This document shows, piece after piece, positions 41,456 to 50,904 of a DNA stretch of 53,587 nt. The position numbers and the translations under genes were made by a program. The stretch is taken from assembly GCA_018653085.1 (NCBI GenBank), contig JABIAY010000001.1:1-53587 (forward strand), written 5' to 3'. This DNA is from Nitrospina sp. (GTDB lineage: Bacteria; Nitrospinota; Nitrospinia; Nitrospinales; VA-1). Numbering within the stretch: the stretch's first letter is position 1; the number at the start of each line of letters is the position of its first letter. Below the pieces are notes generated by a model, which made no database searches, was not told the origin of the DNA, and was given only the letters and a program-made list of their open reading frames with translations.

Positions 41456-43525
41456 TTATTCCCTTAGAGAAGCACCCAATTCGCTCTTTAAGGTTTGCAC
41501 AATTTTTTCAAATAACGGATTGACCTCTTCATCGGAAAGTGTCCTCTCGGCAGACTGAAAAGACAAGGCAAAGGTGAGGCTCTTTTTATCGGCCTGAATT
41601 TTCTTCCCCGCAAAATGGTCATACAGTTCAACTTTTTGAATCAAGGGATTGCCGGTTTTAAGGATCAGGTCTGCAACCTTTTGCGAAGTAACGGATCGAT
41701 CCACCAGAATAGAAATATCACGGTATATCTCAGGGAATTTGGCAATCGGCTGAAACTTGTAAGGGGCCGATTTTTCCAGAGCTCCCAAATCGAGCTCCAG
41801 GGCATAAACATCCAACTCCCCAACCAGATTCTGTTCCGGTGTCATTTGCCCCAGATACCCCAACTCCTTATCACCTATCTGCACCCGCACCGATTTTTCC
41901 GGCACGAGAAACGGTCTGCTATCCGGAAAAATTTCCAACTTTAAATGTAAGTGCGTAATCAGCGTTTCCAGCGTTCCCTTAAGATCATAGAAATCGTAAC
42001 CCCCGCTCCGCGGTTTCCAGGGAGTGAGTTCATACGGCCCCAGCACAATAGCTGAAAGCACCGCTTTTTCCGTGCGTGCTCCGGTAGCAGAAGAAGAATA
42101 AACACTGCCTACCTCAAAAAGTTTGAGCGGTTTCTGTCCCTTACTTAAATTGAGCGCCGCTGTCTTCAACAAGCCGGGAAGCAAGCTGGTTCGCATGGTG
42201 TCGTAGTCAGAACTCAAAGGGTTTTTCAATGCAATCACCTGCTCTGAAGCAAAAGCGGTTTTGAATTCTTCCGCATACACACGTTCAATAAAACTGTAAT
42301 GAATGGTCTCGGCAAATCCGGCACAACAGAAAACTTCCCGCGCCTTCTCAATGATGTTTTGCCTGGCAGATATCCTGACTGGCCTCACTCCCGCCACCGG
42401 ATAAACCGTATCGACCTTATCAAACCCATCAATGCGGGCGATCTCCTCAATCAGGTCCGCTTCGCGCGAAAGATCGGGACGAAAACTGGGAATTTTCACC
42501 TCCAACGATCTTTCCGGTTGCTTCGTGACTTTCATGCCCAACTGGGAAAGCAGATTCACAACCTCCGCTGTATCAAAATTAGTCCCTAAAAGCTGGTTCA
42601 CCCGGTCCACTCTCAGCGAAACATTTTTCAACTTCCCAGTTTCAGAATTAATATCCACCCGGCCTGAGCATATTTCTCCCCCTGCCAGCTCTTTCATCAT
42701 CAGTACAGCACGAGCCTGGGCAGAAACCACACCATTGAAATCCACACCGCGCTCAAAGCGGTAAGAAGAATCCGAACGCAGTCCATATTTTTTTGACCCC
42801 TGGCGAACCGTAGCCGGATCAAAACAGGCACTCTCCAGTACAACATCACGAGTGGTTTCAGAAACCTGGCTATTGGTACCGCCCATAATTCCCGCCAGGG
42901 CCACAGGTCTTTCACCATCGGCAATGACCAGGGCATCCGGCTCCAGCTTCAATTCGGTACCATCCAGGCTGGCGAAAGGTTCGCCTTTTTTCGCTCGACG
43001 TATGATGATTTTATTGCCGGCTAAAAGATCCCGGTCAAACGCATGCAAAGGCTGGCCGTATTCCATCATGACGAAGTTGGTAATATCTACAATATTATTG
43101 ATGGGACGAAGGCCAATAGCAGTCAGCCTGTCTTTCAACCATTTCGGTGAAGGACCCACTTTTACATTTTCTATTACCAGGGCACAGTAACGGGGGCACA
43201 ATTCAGGCTCCAGATTTTCAACCGCTACGCGATCTGCCACCGCAACCGTTCCCCATTCAGACTCCAGAGTCTTGAGCGGATCAGGAAGTTTCAAAGATTT
43301 ATTCAGCAGTGCCGAAACTTCACGCGCCACGCCAATATGCGACAAACAATAGCCTCGATTCGGTGTCACATTCAGTTCCAGCACTTCGCTGTTTTCTCCA
43401 TCGGGCAACTGAACCGTTTCATGGCTTTCGATTTCTAATCCGGCCATGGTAAGAACATGGCCCAGCTCATCCGCCGGGACATCGATTTCGGTATATTCTT
43501 TCAACCAGTCAACTTGTACTTTCAT
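41456..43525 (-). CDS. pheT: Phenylalanyl-tRNA synthetase beta subunit, short form
   Basis: A 689-residue beta subunit. The N-terminal B1 region (VDWLKEYTEIDVPADELGHV) passes directly from GLEIESHETV to LELNVTPNRGYCLSHIGVAR. The EMAP-like tRNA-binding insertion of about 110 residues found after this point in the usual ~800-residue form is missing. The B3/B4 editing domain (PINNIVDITNFVMMEYGQPL), the catalytic-like core and the C-terminal anticodon-binding domain (FPEIYRDISILVD) are present. AAAGGA precedes the ATG by 4-5 bases. pheS is normally directly upstream, but here the upstream gene is the divergent rnr, so pheS must be elsewhere. It should form the alpha2beta2 enzyme that charges tRNA-Phe. 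Confidence 0.95.
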   Translation of the reverse strand: MKVQVDWLKEYTEIDVPADELGHVLTMAGLEIESHETVQLPDGENSEVLELNVTPNRGYCLSHIGVAREVSALLNKSLKLPDPLKTLESEWGTVAVADRVAVENLEPELCPRYCALVIENVKVGPSPKWLKDRLTAIGLRPINNIVDITNFVMMEYGQPLHAFDRDLLAGNKIIIRRAKKGEPFASLDGTELKLEPDALVIADGERPVALAGIMGGTNSQVSETTRDVVLESACFDPATVRQGSKKYGLRSDSSYRFERGVDFNGVVSAQARAVLMMKELAGGEICSGRVDINSETGKLKNVSLRVDRVNQLLGTNFDTAEVVNLLSQLGMKVTKQPERSLEVKIPSFRPDLSREADLIEEIARIDGFDKVDTVYPVAGVRPVRISARQNIIEKAREVFCCAGFAETIHYSFIERVYAEEFKTAFASEQVIALKNPLSSDYDTMRTSLLPGLLKTAALNLSKGQKPLKLFEVGSVYSSSATGARTEKAVLSAIVLGPYELTPWKPRSGGYDFYDLKGTLETLITHLHLKLEIFPDSRPFLVPEKSVRVQIGDKELGYLGQMTPEQNLVGELDVYALELDLGALEKSAPYKFQPIAKFPEIYRDISILVDRSVTSQKVADLILKTGNPLIQKVELYDHFAGKKIQADKKSLTFALSFQSAERTLSDEEVNPLFEKIVQTLKSELGASLRE

Positions 43526-43570
43526 TACATTCCTTTATTTTTCAAAGCGCACTTGAAAGGGATTATAGGT

Positions 43571-43625
43571 GAACCTCTCTAAAAAATCCACCTGCAGAAA
43601 ACCCGGCTTATATCGTCAGAGGTTC
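43571..43625. other. Inverted repeat in the pheT-rnr divergent region
   Basis: GAACCTCT (43571-43578) and AGAGGTTC (43618-43625) are exact inverse copies separated by 39 bases. It lies between the divergent pheT and rnr starts. It may be a protein-binding pair of sites or an RNA stem. No T-box or other known leader structure was recognised. Confidence 0.35.
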
Positions 43626-43688
43626 CCTGCCTAGGCGTTAACCCCCAAGCCGTGATAGAGTAGACGGAAACACAAAACCCTTACTGCC

Positions 43689-45776
43689 ATGAAACTCACA
43701 CAAGAAAAAATTCTCTCCCTGATAAAAAAGAAAGTCGCGCGTCCCATGAAGGTCGCGGAGCTTTCCCGATTGCTGGGTATACCCGAAACCCAGAAGCGGG
43801 AGTTCCGCAATCACATCAAGGAAATGGCTGGCGATGGTACTCTGATAAAAATCCGTGGAGGACGCTACGGGCTTCCCGACGAAATGCATCTGGTCACCGG
43901 AAAACTACACGGCCACCCGAACGGGTTCGGGTTCGTTGTTTCCGACAAGCCAGATGGGGAAGACGATGTTTACGTCAATGCCCGCCACATGAACGAAGCC
44001 ATGCACAAAGACCATGTGGTAGTCCGGATCGAGTCGGAACGCGAACCCGGAAAGCCAGCAGGGCGTATCATACGTATTCTCCAACGCAACACCTCTCACC
44101 TTGTTGGAACCTACGAGACCTTTGGCAAGGATGGCTGGGTCATTCCCACCGAGGCCAAATATTTCCATGATGTTTTTGTTCCCGGCAAGCACAAGAAAGG
44201 AGCCAAGAACGGGCAAATCGTGCATGTGGAAATTGAGACCTTCCCGACCCGGCATCAACCGCCCATCGGAAAAGTGGCCGAAGTGCTGGGCTCCTCCAAC
44301 GACCCGAATGTCGAGATCCAATCCATCTTCAGAAAACATGGCGTGCGCCAGGGGTTTCCCCCGGAAGTTCTTGACGCGGCCCGGGACGCGGAGGCAAAAG
44401 ACGGTTTCCAGGAAAAACGAAAAGATTTTACCCAACTGCTGACCTTCACCATCGATGGAGAGCGGGCCAAGGATTTTGATGACGCGGTTTCGCTGGAACG
44501 CTTCGAAGAAGGATACAGGCTAGGTGTCCATATCGCCGATGTCAGCCATTTTGTGCAGGAAAACTCTCTGCTCGATCAGGAAGCTCTGGAAAGAGGAACC
44601 AGCATCTATTACGCCGATGGGGTCATCCCCATGCTTCCCGTTTCCCTGTCCAACGAGGCCTGCAGTTTAAAACCTGACGAACCGCGGCTGACGCTCAGTG
44701 CCATCATGGACTTCGACCGCGAGGCGAATTTTATCGCGGGAAGCCTGCACCCCTCCATCATCAAAAGCCAGCGGCGGTTCACCTATAACGAGGTTCACGA
44801 TTTACTGGAGAATAAAAAAGAAGACGATCCGTTCATGCAGACCTTGACCGACATGCACCATGTCAGCCAACTGCTGAGGAAAAAGAGATTCCAAAGCGGC
44901 AGTGTTGATTTTCATGTGCCAGAACCGGAAATTCATATGGACTCTGCCGGCCACGTCAAGCGCATCGGTATCAGTGAACATAATCTGGCACACGAACTGA
45001 TCGAAGAGTTCATGCTGGCCGCCAACCAGTTTGTCGCCCTCAACCTGCACGAACGCGGCATACCCTGCATCCACCGGATTCATGAAGCTCCCAACCCGGA
45101 ACGGCTTGTCAATTTCAATGAGTTCATCGCTTCTTTCGGCTTGAAGGTTCCTTCACCAGTGCGCTCAACAGATTTCCAGGCTCTGCTGAAAAAAATCCGG
45201 GGACGCCCGGAAGAAAGAGTTGTCAACACTCTGCTCCTTCGCACCATGAAGAAGGCTCGTTATTCCGAGGCCGACCCCGGTCACTTCTGTCTGGGCTTTC
45301 CTCATTATGCCCATTTCACTTCGCCGATCCGTCGTTATCCCGACCTCATCCTGCACCGGATCATCAAAAAATATCTGAAACGCAAATGCCCACCAAAAGA
45401 AAAAAAGGGGCTGTTGTCCCACATCGCCGAAGTTTCGGAACAGTCCACTCAAATGGAAATCCAGGCCATGGCCATAGAACGGGAAGTGACCGACCTGCGA
45501 CGGGCTCAGTTCATGATGGATAAAATTGGTCAAACCTTTCACGGGATCATCGTTGGCGTTACCGGATTCGGATTCTTTGTCGAACTCGAAGAGGTTTTCG
45601 TGGAAGGACTGGTCAAGATTTCCAGTATCATGGACGACTATTACCTGTTCATCGAACCCGAGCATCGACTCATCGGGCAAAAACGCCATCGCTGTTTCCA
45701 AATCGGCGACCAAGTAAAGGTACGGGTCTCCGGTGTGGACATGGGCCGAAAACAAATCGACCTCGTTGTTCTCTGA
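43689..45776 (+). CDS. rnr: Ribonuclease R
   Basis: A 695-residue processive 3'-to-5' exoribonuclease of the RNB family that degrades structured RNA. A winged-helix part (residues 1-70, PMKVAELSRLLGIPETQKRE) comes first. Then come two cold-shock/OB domains (LHGHPNGFGFVVSD), the catalytic RNB domain with the aspartates in ERAKDFDDAVSLERF (about residue 260) and GVHIADVSHFV, and a C-terminal S1 domain (FHGIIVGVTGFGFFVELEE). The lysine-rich tail of E. coli RNase R is absent, giving a compact form. A dispersed repeat begins at the base after its stop codon, and comEC follows on the same strand. Confidence 0.96.
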   Translation: MKLTQEKILSLIKKKVARPMKVAELSRLLGIPETQKREFRNHIKEMAGDGTLIKIRGGRYGLPDEMHLVTGKLHGHPNGFGFVVSDKPDGEDDVYVNARHMNEAMHKDHVVVRIESEREPGKPAGRIIRILQRNTSHLVGTYETFGKDGWVIPTEAKYFHDVFVPGKHKKGAKNGQIVHVEIETFPTRHQPPIGKVAEVLGSSNDPNVEIQSIFRKHGVRQGFPPEVLDAARDAEAKDGFQEKRKDFTQLLTFTIDGERAKDFDDAVSLERFEEGYRLGVHIADVSHFVQENSLLDQEALERGTSIYYADGVIPMLPVSLSNEACSLKPDEPRLTLSAIMDFDREANFIAGSLHPSIIKSQRRFTYNEVHDLLENKKEDDPFMQTLTDMHHVSQLLRKKRFQSGSVDFHVPEPEIHMDSAGHVKRIGISEHNLAHELIEEFMLAANQFVALNLHERGIPCIHRIHEAPNPERLVNFNEFIASFGLKVPSPVRSTDFQALLKKIRGRPEERVVNTLLLRTMKKARYSEADPGHFCLGFPHYAHFTSPIRRYPDLILHRIIKKYLKRKCPPKEKKGLLSHIAEVSEQSTQMEIQAMAIEREVTDLRRAQFMMDKIGQTFHGIIVGVTGFGFFVELEEVFVEGLVKISSIMDDYYLFIEPEHRLIGQKRHRCFQIGDQVKVRVSGVDMGRKQIDLVVL

Positions 45777-45865
45777 CCACTAGGCGTGAGCGGAGAGCCT
45801 CCGCTGGCAAATTGCAATAGCTTTTTATTGCAGGCAAATGTTATCTCGGCTTAAAGGGGTCTTTA
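45777..45865. repeat. Dispersed repeat starting directly after the rnr stop codon
   Basis: It opens CCACTAGGCGTGAGC on the base after the TGA. It continues with a GCGGAGAGCCTCCGC hairpin and module C (GGCAAATTGCAATAGCTTTT), which is shared with 23525-23545 and inverted near 25530. It ends before the comEC start at 45878. Confidence 0.75.
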
Positions 45866-45877
45866 AGCAAACCAATA

Positions 45878-48448
45878 ATGCAACATACGTTATCTCGAAT
45901 TCACGAGTCTTTACCACTGACCGCTCGTCGGGCTCCTCCCACTCTGCCATTTTTGCTCGCTTATATGAGCGGACTTTGCGGTTTCTTTCCCGCCACCCGC
46001 TACTTCATCGCACCCGGATTATTACCGCTTGTCTTATTTCTCTTCGCCCTGTTTCTCACTCACGATAAAACTCTCTCGCGAAAATCTATTATTGTCCTTT
46101 GCCTGGCCGGTTTTGGATATCTGGCTCCGGCTTTGCCGGATTTAACTCGTTCATCAAACAATATTATTTACCACATTGAAGAAGGGAAAACCTCGGCGGT
46201 AAAAGGAAAAATAATTTCACCACCGCGTGTGCTTGAGAACCGAACCTATTACATGCTGGAACTGGAATCTTTCGGCACTCCCCCACAACGTGTAAACGGA
46301 ATCGCCCGTGTAAGCGTTTACAAACAGCACGATATTTTTAAAGCCGGGGACCGGGTCGGGTTCGATCAGGTGCGCCTGAAAATCCCGCGTAACTTTAAGA
46401 ATCCGGGCCGCTTCGATTACCGCCTCTACCTGAAGTCAAAAGGTATTGACGTCACCGGCACCATCTCCAAACCGGAAACAATGAAACGGTCGGGCCGGTT
46501 CGACCTGCCTTTCTGGCATGCGGGTCTGCACCAGTTAAGAAGCCGACTCGTAGCAAGCCTGGAAAAACTGTTTCCCGGTGAAGAGGGCACCTTGCTCAAA
46601 GCCATGGTATTAGGAATGAAAGATTCCCTGCCAACAGAAGTCCGGGAAAACTATATCGCTACAGGATTGGCCCACCTGATGGCCGTTTCTGGATTGCATA
46701 TCGGGTTTGTGGCGGCGGCATCTTATTTTCTTCTCTGGCCCATCGTGTTCTTTATACTCTCCAGGCTAAAACCAGACAGCGCCCGCGCCGGACATACTAA
46801 AAAGGTCACCGCAGTTCTCTGCCTGATTCCGGTGCTTTTTTATATGGTAGTGGTCGGCCCCAAAGTATCATCCCTCAGAGCAGGTATCATGGTGAGTGCC
46901 TTGCTGATAGCCGTTTTAGTTGACAGGCAGAGCAGTCTCTTTAACGTCTTCCTGTCTGCCGGCTTTATCATTCTGCTGTGGAAACCCGCGTCCATAATGG
47001 ATGCGGGATTTCAACTGTCCTTTTTGGCAGTTGGGGGAATCCTGCTTGTCATTACTCTGCTATCCCAGATCAACAGTGACCCGGTTGCCCGAATGGGGGA
47101 ACCCACATGGTCGCAAAAATTAATGCGCACCTCAACGCCTGACACTCAGGAGTCCATGGGGCAGTATTTAAAATCCCGCTTTGAGAAAATTTTAATCGGA
47201 GGAGTCCTGATATCTGTCACCGTCACCGCTGTCACCCTTCCCGTTCTGATTTACCAGTTCAACCGTGTCAGTCTGGTCGGTGTTTTTTTAAATATACTCA
47301 TGGTGCCCCTGGCTTCTCTGCTGATCCCCACTGTGCTATTGATGATCATGGTGGGAACCTTCTCCACAGCTCTGGCCGCCTTGCCTGCATGGCCCATAGT
47401 GGAAATCACCCGATTTTTTTTATGGCTCCCCGAGGGCGTTGCCAACTTTTCTTTCGCCTCTTTGTATGTTCCGACACCTCCATCTTTATGGCTGGTGTTC
47501 TATTTTTCTGCTCTCTTTAGTGGACTGCTGATTCTACAAACCAAAGCATTCAACAAGGAGGTCGGCGGACTATTGAAAAAAAGTTTTACTGTTTCCGTTC
47601 TGGTCGCGCTGGTTCTATTTTCCTGGCCGCGCGCCTTTCAGTTTTCCGGCGATACTCTGACCATCAGTATGCTGGATGTCGGGCAAGGTGAATCGCTTCT
47701 CATCGAATTTCCTACTGGAGAAACCCTGGTGATGGATGGAGGAGGGTTTTATAAAAACCGACTCGATGTCGGCAAGCGGGTGGTTGCGCCTTATTTATGG
47801 CACCGGGGAATCCGAAACATTGACTATATGGTCGCCACCCATTCCGACAACGACCACATTCGCGGACTGCATTCTCTGTTGGACCTTTTTCCGGTCAAAC
47901 ATTTTCTAACTCTGGGTGAAGGTTTCGTTGGTTGGCGGCTCCAGAAGCTTGAGAAAAAATCCCGGGAAAAAGGAGCGCAGTTCATACCATTAAAAATAAA
48001 CAAATCCATCCGCATCGGTGATGTCCGGCTCACCCCTCTGCACCCTGGCCCTGAACCGGGTCGGCCCTCAAACCAAAGGGTCGACAACGACCTTTCGCTG
48101 GTTCTGCGTCTTGACTATAGGGATTTCAGTATGCTGTTCACCGGGGATATCGGCGATAAGGTAGAAAAAAAACTGGTCACAATCCCACACCAGCTCGAGG
48201 CAGATATTTTAAAGGGACCGCACCACGGTAGCCGGTTTTCCAATTCACAGAATTTTATTGATGCCGTCCACCCCGGCACAGTGATATTTTCCAGCGGTTA
48301 CCTCAATCGTATGCGCCACCCCCACCCGGAAACGTTGCGTCGTTACTCAGAGGCCGGGGTCACTATCTGGAGAACCGATCTCAACGGTGCCATCAAAATT
48401 ACCACCGATGGAAACAACTACGAAATACAGACACACGAGATTCTGTAA
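45878..48448 (+). CDS. comEC: DNA uptake channel protein ComEC/Rec2
   Basis: An 856-residue polytopic inner-membrane protein, the channel for single-stranded DNA in natural transformation. Order: N-terminal helices, DUF4131-type OB region (about 90-200, FKAGDRVGFDQVRLKIPRNF), the Competence domain with HLMAVSGLHIGFV (about 265) and many helices to about 570, and a C-terminal metallo-beta-lactamase domain (SMLDVGQGESLLIEFPTGET, ATHSDNDHIRGL, MLFTGDI, GPHHGSRFS), thought to degrade the non-transported strand. Length and order are full. No comEA or comF is nearby. A weak ribosome binding site precedes the ATG. Confidence 0.95.
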   Translation: MQHTLSRIHESLPLTARRAPPTLPFLLAYMSGLCGFFPATRYFIAPGLLPLVLFLFALFLTHDKTLSRKSIIVLCLAGFGYLAPALPDLTRSSNNIIYHIEEGKTSAVKGKIISPPRVLENRTYYMLELESFGTPPQRVNGIARVSVYKQHDIFKAGDRVGFDQVRLKIPRNFKNPGRFDYRLYLKSKGIDVTGTISKPETMKRSGRFDLPFWHAGLHQLRSRLVASLEKLFPGEEGTLLKAMVLGMKDSLPTEVRENYIATGLAHLMAVSGLHIGFVAAASYFLLWPIVFFILSRLKPDSARAGHTKKVTAVLCLIPVLFYMVVVGPKVSSLRAGIMVSALLIAVLVDRQSSLFNVFLSAGFIILLWKPASIMDAGFQLSFLAVGGILLVITLLSQINSDPVARMGEPTWSQKLMRTSTPDTQESMGQYLKSRFEKILIGGVLISVTVTAVTLPVLIYQFNRVSLVGVFLNILMVPLASLLIPTVLLMIMVGTFSTALAALPAWPIVEITRFFLWLPEGVANFSFASLYVPTPPSLWLVFYFSALFSGLLILQTKAFNKEVGGLLKKSFTVSVLVALVLFSWPRAFQFSGDTLTISMLDVGQGESLLIEFPTGETLVMDGGGFYKNRLDVGKRVVAPYLWHRGIRNIDYMVATHSDNDHIRGLHSLLDLFPVKHFLTLGEGFVGWRLQKLEKKSREKGAQFIPLKINKSIRIGDVRLTPLHPGPEPGRPSNQRVDNDLSLVLRLDYRDFSMLFTGDIGDKVEKKLVTIPHQLEADILKGPHHGSRFSNSQNFIDAVHPGTVIFSSGYLNRMRHPHPETLRRYSEAGVTIWRTDLNGAIKITTDGNNYEIQTHEIL

Positions 48449-48458
48449 GGCGGGGAAG

Positions 48459-48536
48459 CGAGATGCTTCGACAGGCTCAGCATGACAATAAAGGACTATT
48501 TTGTCATTCTGAGGAACAACGTGACGAAGAATCTCG
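48459..48536. repeat. 78-bp near-palindrome between convergent genes
   Basis: CGAGATGCTTCGACAGGCTC at the left end pairs with the right end (TGTCATTCTGAG, then CGAAGAATCTCG). The arms match except for short interruptions. It is of the TGTCATTCTGAG type seen intergenically in many bacterial phyla. It lies between comEC and the receiver gene and could terminate both. The remaining 48537-48752 holds no gene; CCGAATATTGCGCGAACAAA near 48593 resembles text at 1047-1076. Confidence 0.7.
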
Positions 48537-48752
48537 GGGTTATGCAAAGCTCTCGTTAAAAATGGGGGTTTTGTACAACTACGGAGGTTAGCCCGAATAT
48601 TGCGCGAACAAATGAGCAGGGAGTGATACGAGGAGTAATGGTTGGGGTTGGTAATAAATCTCAGAGCATATCAAAAGGATTTCTGTTTCCTGGCTGGCCG
48701 AGTGAATAAAAAAAATAGCGCCTGTAATTCGAGAGTCAGACCTTTCAATTGG

Positions 48753-49121
48753 CTACCCAAGGCAAGCGCTTACTTTCCCTAGAAACTCCTCTTCGGCAAA
48801 TGGTTTAAACGCATGACCACAGGGCTTGAGTTCCATGGCCTCTTTAAACAAAGGTGAGTCGCCACCAAACCCGGTAATAATCAACACAGGAGTATTCACA
48901 TTGACTTCTCTCGCCTTTTTAAAGACGTCTACCCCACTTTCTCCATACATCCTCAAATCGGTGATCACCAGATCGTAGGAAGCATCCTTATCTAATTTTT
49001 CAATGGCCTCCTCCCCACTTTCAGCCGTGTCAACAGCAAACCCTTTTTTAGCCAACTGATGCTGAAGGCTCAGGCGAATACTTTCTTCATCATCAACAAC
49101 CAGAATATTTTGATTTTTCAT
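48753..49121 (-). CDS. Single-domain response regulator
   Basis: A 122-residue CheY-like receiver without an output domain. The conserved residues are present: the acidic pair in VVDDEE, the phospho-accepting Asp in VITDLRM (about D54), Thr in LIITGFGG and Lys in FKPF (about residue 107). It should be phosphorylated by the kinase encoded 26 bases upstream. With no DNA-binding domain it may act by protein contact or as a phosphate shuttle. It is the last gene of the three-gene cassette. Confidence 0.92.
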   Translation of the reverse strand: MKNQNILVVDDEESIRLSLQHQLAKKGFAVDTAESGEEAIEKLDKDASYDLVITDLRMYGESGVDVFKKAREVNVNTPVLIITGFGGDSPLFKEAMELKPCGHAFKPFAEEEFLGKVSACLG

Positions 49122-49147
49122 GAGGACACCTCCTTTCTAAAAGATGA

Positions 49148-50893
49148 TCAAACTCTCTTGACGGGCAGACTTACTGTAAAGGTCGTACCGTCCCCCAACT
49201 CGCTTTCCACCTCAATACTTCCACCATGGTCCTGTATAATGCCATAACTGATTGAAAGACCCAAGCCTGTTCCCTTGCCTCCCTTGGTGGTAAAAAACGG
49301 TTCAAAGACCTTCTTTTTATCTTCTGCTGAAATACCAGAACCCGTATCCCGAACTTTCATTATTACACAAGAACCCTGTGCCTCTGTAGTCAATATAATC
49401 TGACCCCCATCCTCAGAGATAGCCTCTGAAGCATTACTAATAAGATTTAACAGGATTTGCTTGATTTGGTCTTCCACAACTTCAACTTTCGGGAGATTGT
49501 TAGAGTATTTCTTGTTAACTCGTATATTCTTTTCTTGCAGGGACTTCGCTACCAAAATAATGGTATCTTCCATACATTGGTTGATGCCTACAGCGGAAAT
49601 TTTTCCTGACGAAGGTTTGTAAAAACTTCTTAGACTCACAATCATCTTTGCCATCCGGTCACACTCTTTTTTACCTAACTCCGCAAGTTTTACTTCCTGC
49701 TCAGAAGGAGCCGAGTCACTCAAAATACCTATGATATTTCTGAGCCCTTGAAGCGGGTTGTTAAACTCATGGGATATAGACCCGGTGAGTTTCCCCAGTG
49801 CTGATAATTTTTCAGAATGGAGTAACTGTTCCTGTGATTTTTCTAATTCCTGCGTCCGCTCCTCAACCAGTTCTTCAAGGTGATCTCGATATTGCCCCAG
49901 TTTCTCCTCCGTCTGCTTTCGCATGGTGATATCTTGAATAACAGCGATGAATACAGGCGGAGTCTCTTTATGCATGAGTTGCAGTTTAACCTCCACAGGA
50001 TAGAGCATACCGTCTTTGCGTTTGTGTACCGTTTCAAAACCGATCACGGATTTTTTGCCCGAACGCAATGGCTCGATCAGTTTTTCGAAAGTTTCCAGAG
50101 TATATTCAGGTTTAAAGCTCAGGGGAGTCATATGGGTCAATTCGTCCATACTGTATCCAAGATTTTCACGAGCACCAGAATTTACCTGGATGAAATGGAG
50201 TGTCGAAGCATCGAAGACATATATCTCATTGGACGAATTATCCAGAATCCGCCCAAACCGGGTTGTAAGCTCTTCCTGTTTTCTGCTACCCGCAATCATT
50301 TTTTTGATCCGGTATATGCTTAATTTCAGTCTCCAACCTCCCACAGAGAGAGATAAAAACAGGATGGCAAATAAAACAGGGTAAATCTCATTCTCTACCT
50401 GATCGATTTGCGCTGACGACTCACTTGCACCTACCTGATGCAACCGCGCAAGCCGATCAAATTCCAAAATAAGGCTTGCGGTCAACTTAAAAAAAGGATC
50501 TCTTGGAAAATCCTCCTTGCCAACTAATGCTGAAAGGTCATCAAATCTCTCATCAATCGTGTCAAGGATGAATACGAACTCCTGTGAGTTAAAGTCCTCC
50601 TGAATTTTTTGAAGGTTTGACAAATCTTTTCCAACCAGATAAACCAGCCCGCCGATAGCACTTGAGTCAAAACTATCCAACCCTACAATTGCCTCTTTTG
50701 CATGAAGTAGCCGTTCTTTGGCACCCGATGCCAGCGCAATAGAGGACAAGTGGTAATGGCTCACATTCAACTCAAGGTCATATCTTTTAGTTTGAAGAAT
50801 ATAAAGACCTCCCCCAACCAGCATCAACATTAATACAAGGGTTGCTATTGCCGTATAAACTTGTCTGAGAATGAAATTACTTTTAGTGATCAT
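49148..50893 (-). CDS. Membrane histidine kinase with PAS domain
   Basis: A 581-residue kinase. A membrane helix (about 15-32) and a second (about 168-188) enclose a periplasmic helical sensor region. About 205-335 are a PAS domain (RILDNSSNEIYVFDASTLHF, then the VEVKLQLMHKETPPVFIAVIQDI part of a PAC motif). A short coiled coil leads to HisKA with SISHEFNNPLQGLRNI, similar to NtrB-class phosphoacceptors. About 470-578 are the ATPase (LLNLISNASEAIS, DTGSGIS, GGKGTGLGLSIS). It lies 11 bases downstream of the PhnD-like gene and 26 bases upstream of the receiver gene. It probably reads the state of the PhnD-like protein in the periplasm. Confidence 0.92.
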   Translation of the reverse strand: MITKSNFILRQVYTAIATLVLMLMLVGGGLYILQTKRYDLELNVSHYHLSSIALASGAKERLLHAKEAIVGLDSFDSSAIGGLVYLVGKDLSNLQKIQEDFNSQEFVFILDTIDERFDDLSALVGKEDFPRDPFFKLTASLILEFDRLARLHQVGASESSAQIDQVENEIYPVLFAILFLSLSVGGWRLKLSIYRIKKMIAGSRKQEELTTRFGRILDNSSNEIYVFDASTLHFIQVNSGARENLGYSMDELTHMTPLSFKPEYTLETFEKLIEPLRSGKKSVIGFETVHKRKDGMLYPVEVKLQLMHKETPPVFIAVIQDITMRKQTEEKLGQYRDHLEELVEERTQELEKSQEQLLHSEKLSALGKLTGSISHEFNNPLQGLRNIIGILSDSAPSEQEVKLAELGKKECDRMAKMIVSLRSFYKPSSGKISAVGINQCMEDTIILVAKSLQEKNIRVNKKYSNNLPKVEVVEDQIKQILLNLISNASEAISEDGGQIILTTEAQGSCVIMKVRDTGSGISAEDKKKVFEPFFTTKGGKGTGLGLSISYGIIQDHGGSIEVESELGDGTTFTVSLPVKRV

Positions 50894-50904
50894 GGCAAAT
50901 CAAT

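Noticed and set aside
48537..48752. A short gene between comEC and the receiver
   Set aside because: No ORF with a plausible start, ribosome binding site or protein-like composition was found on either strand.
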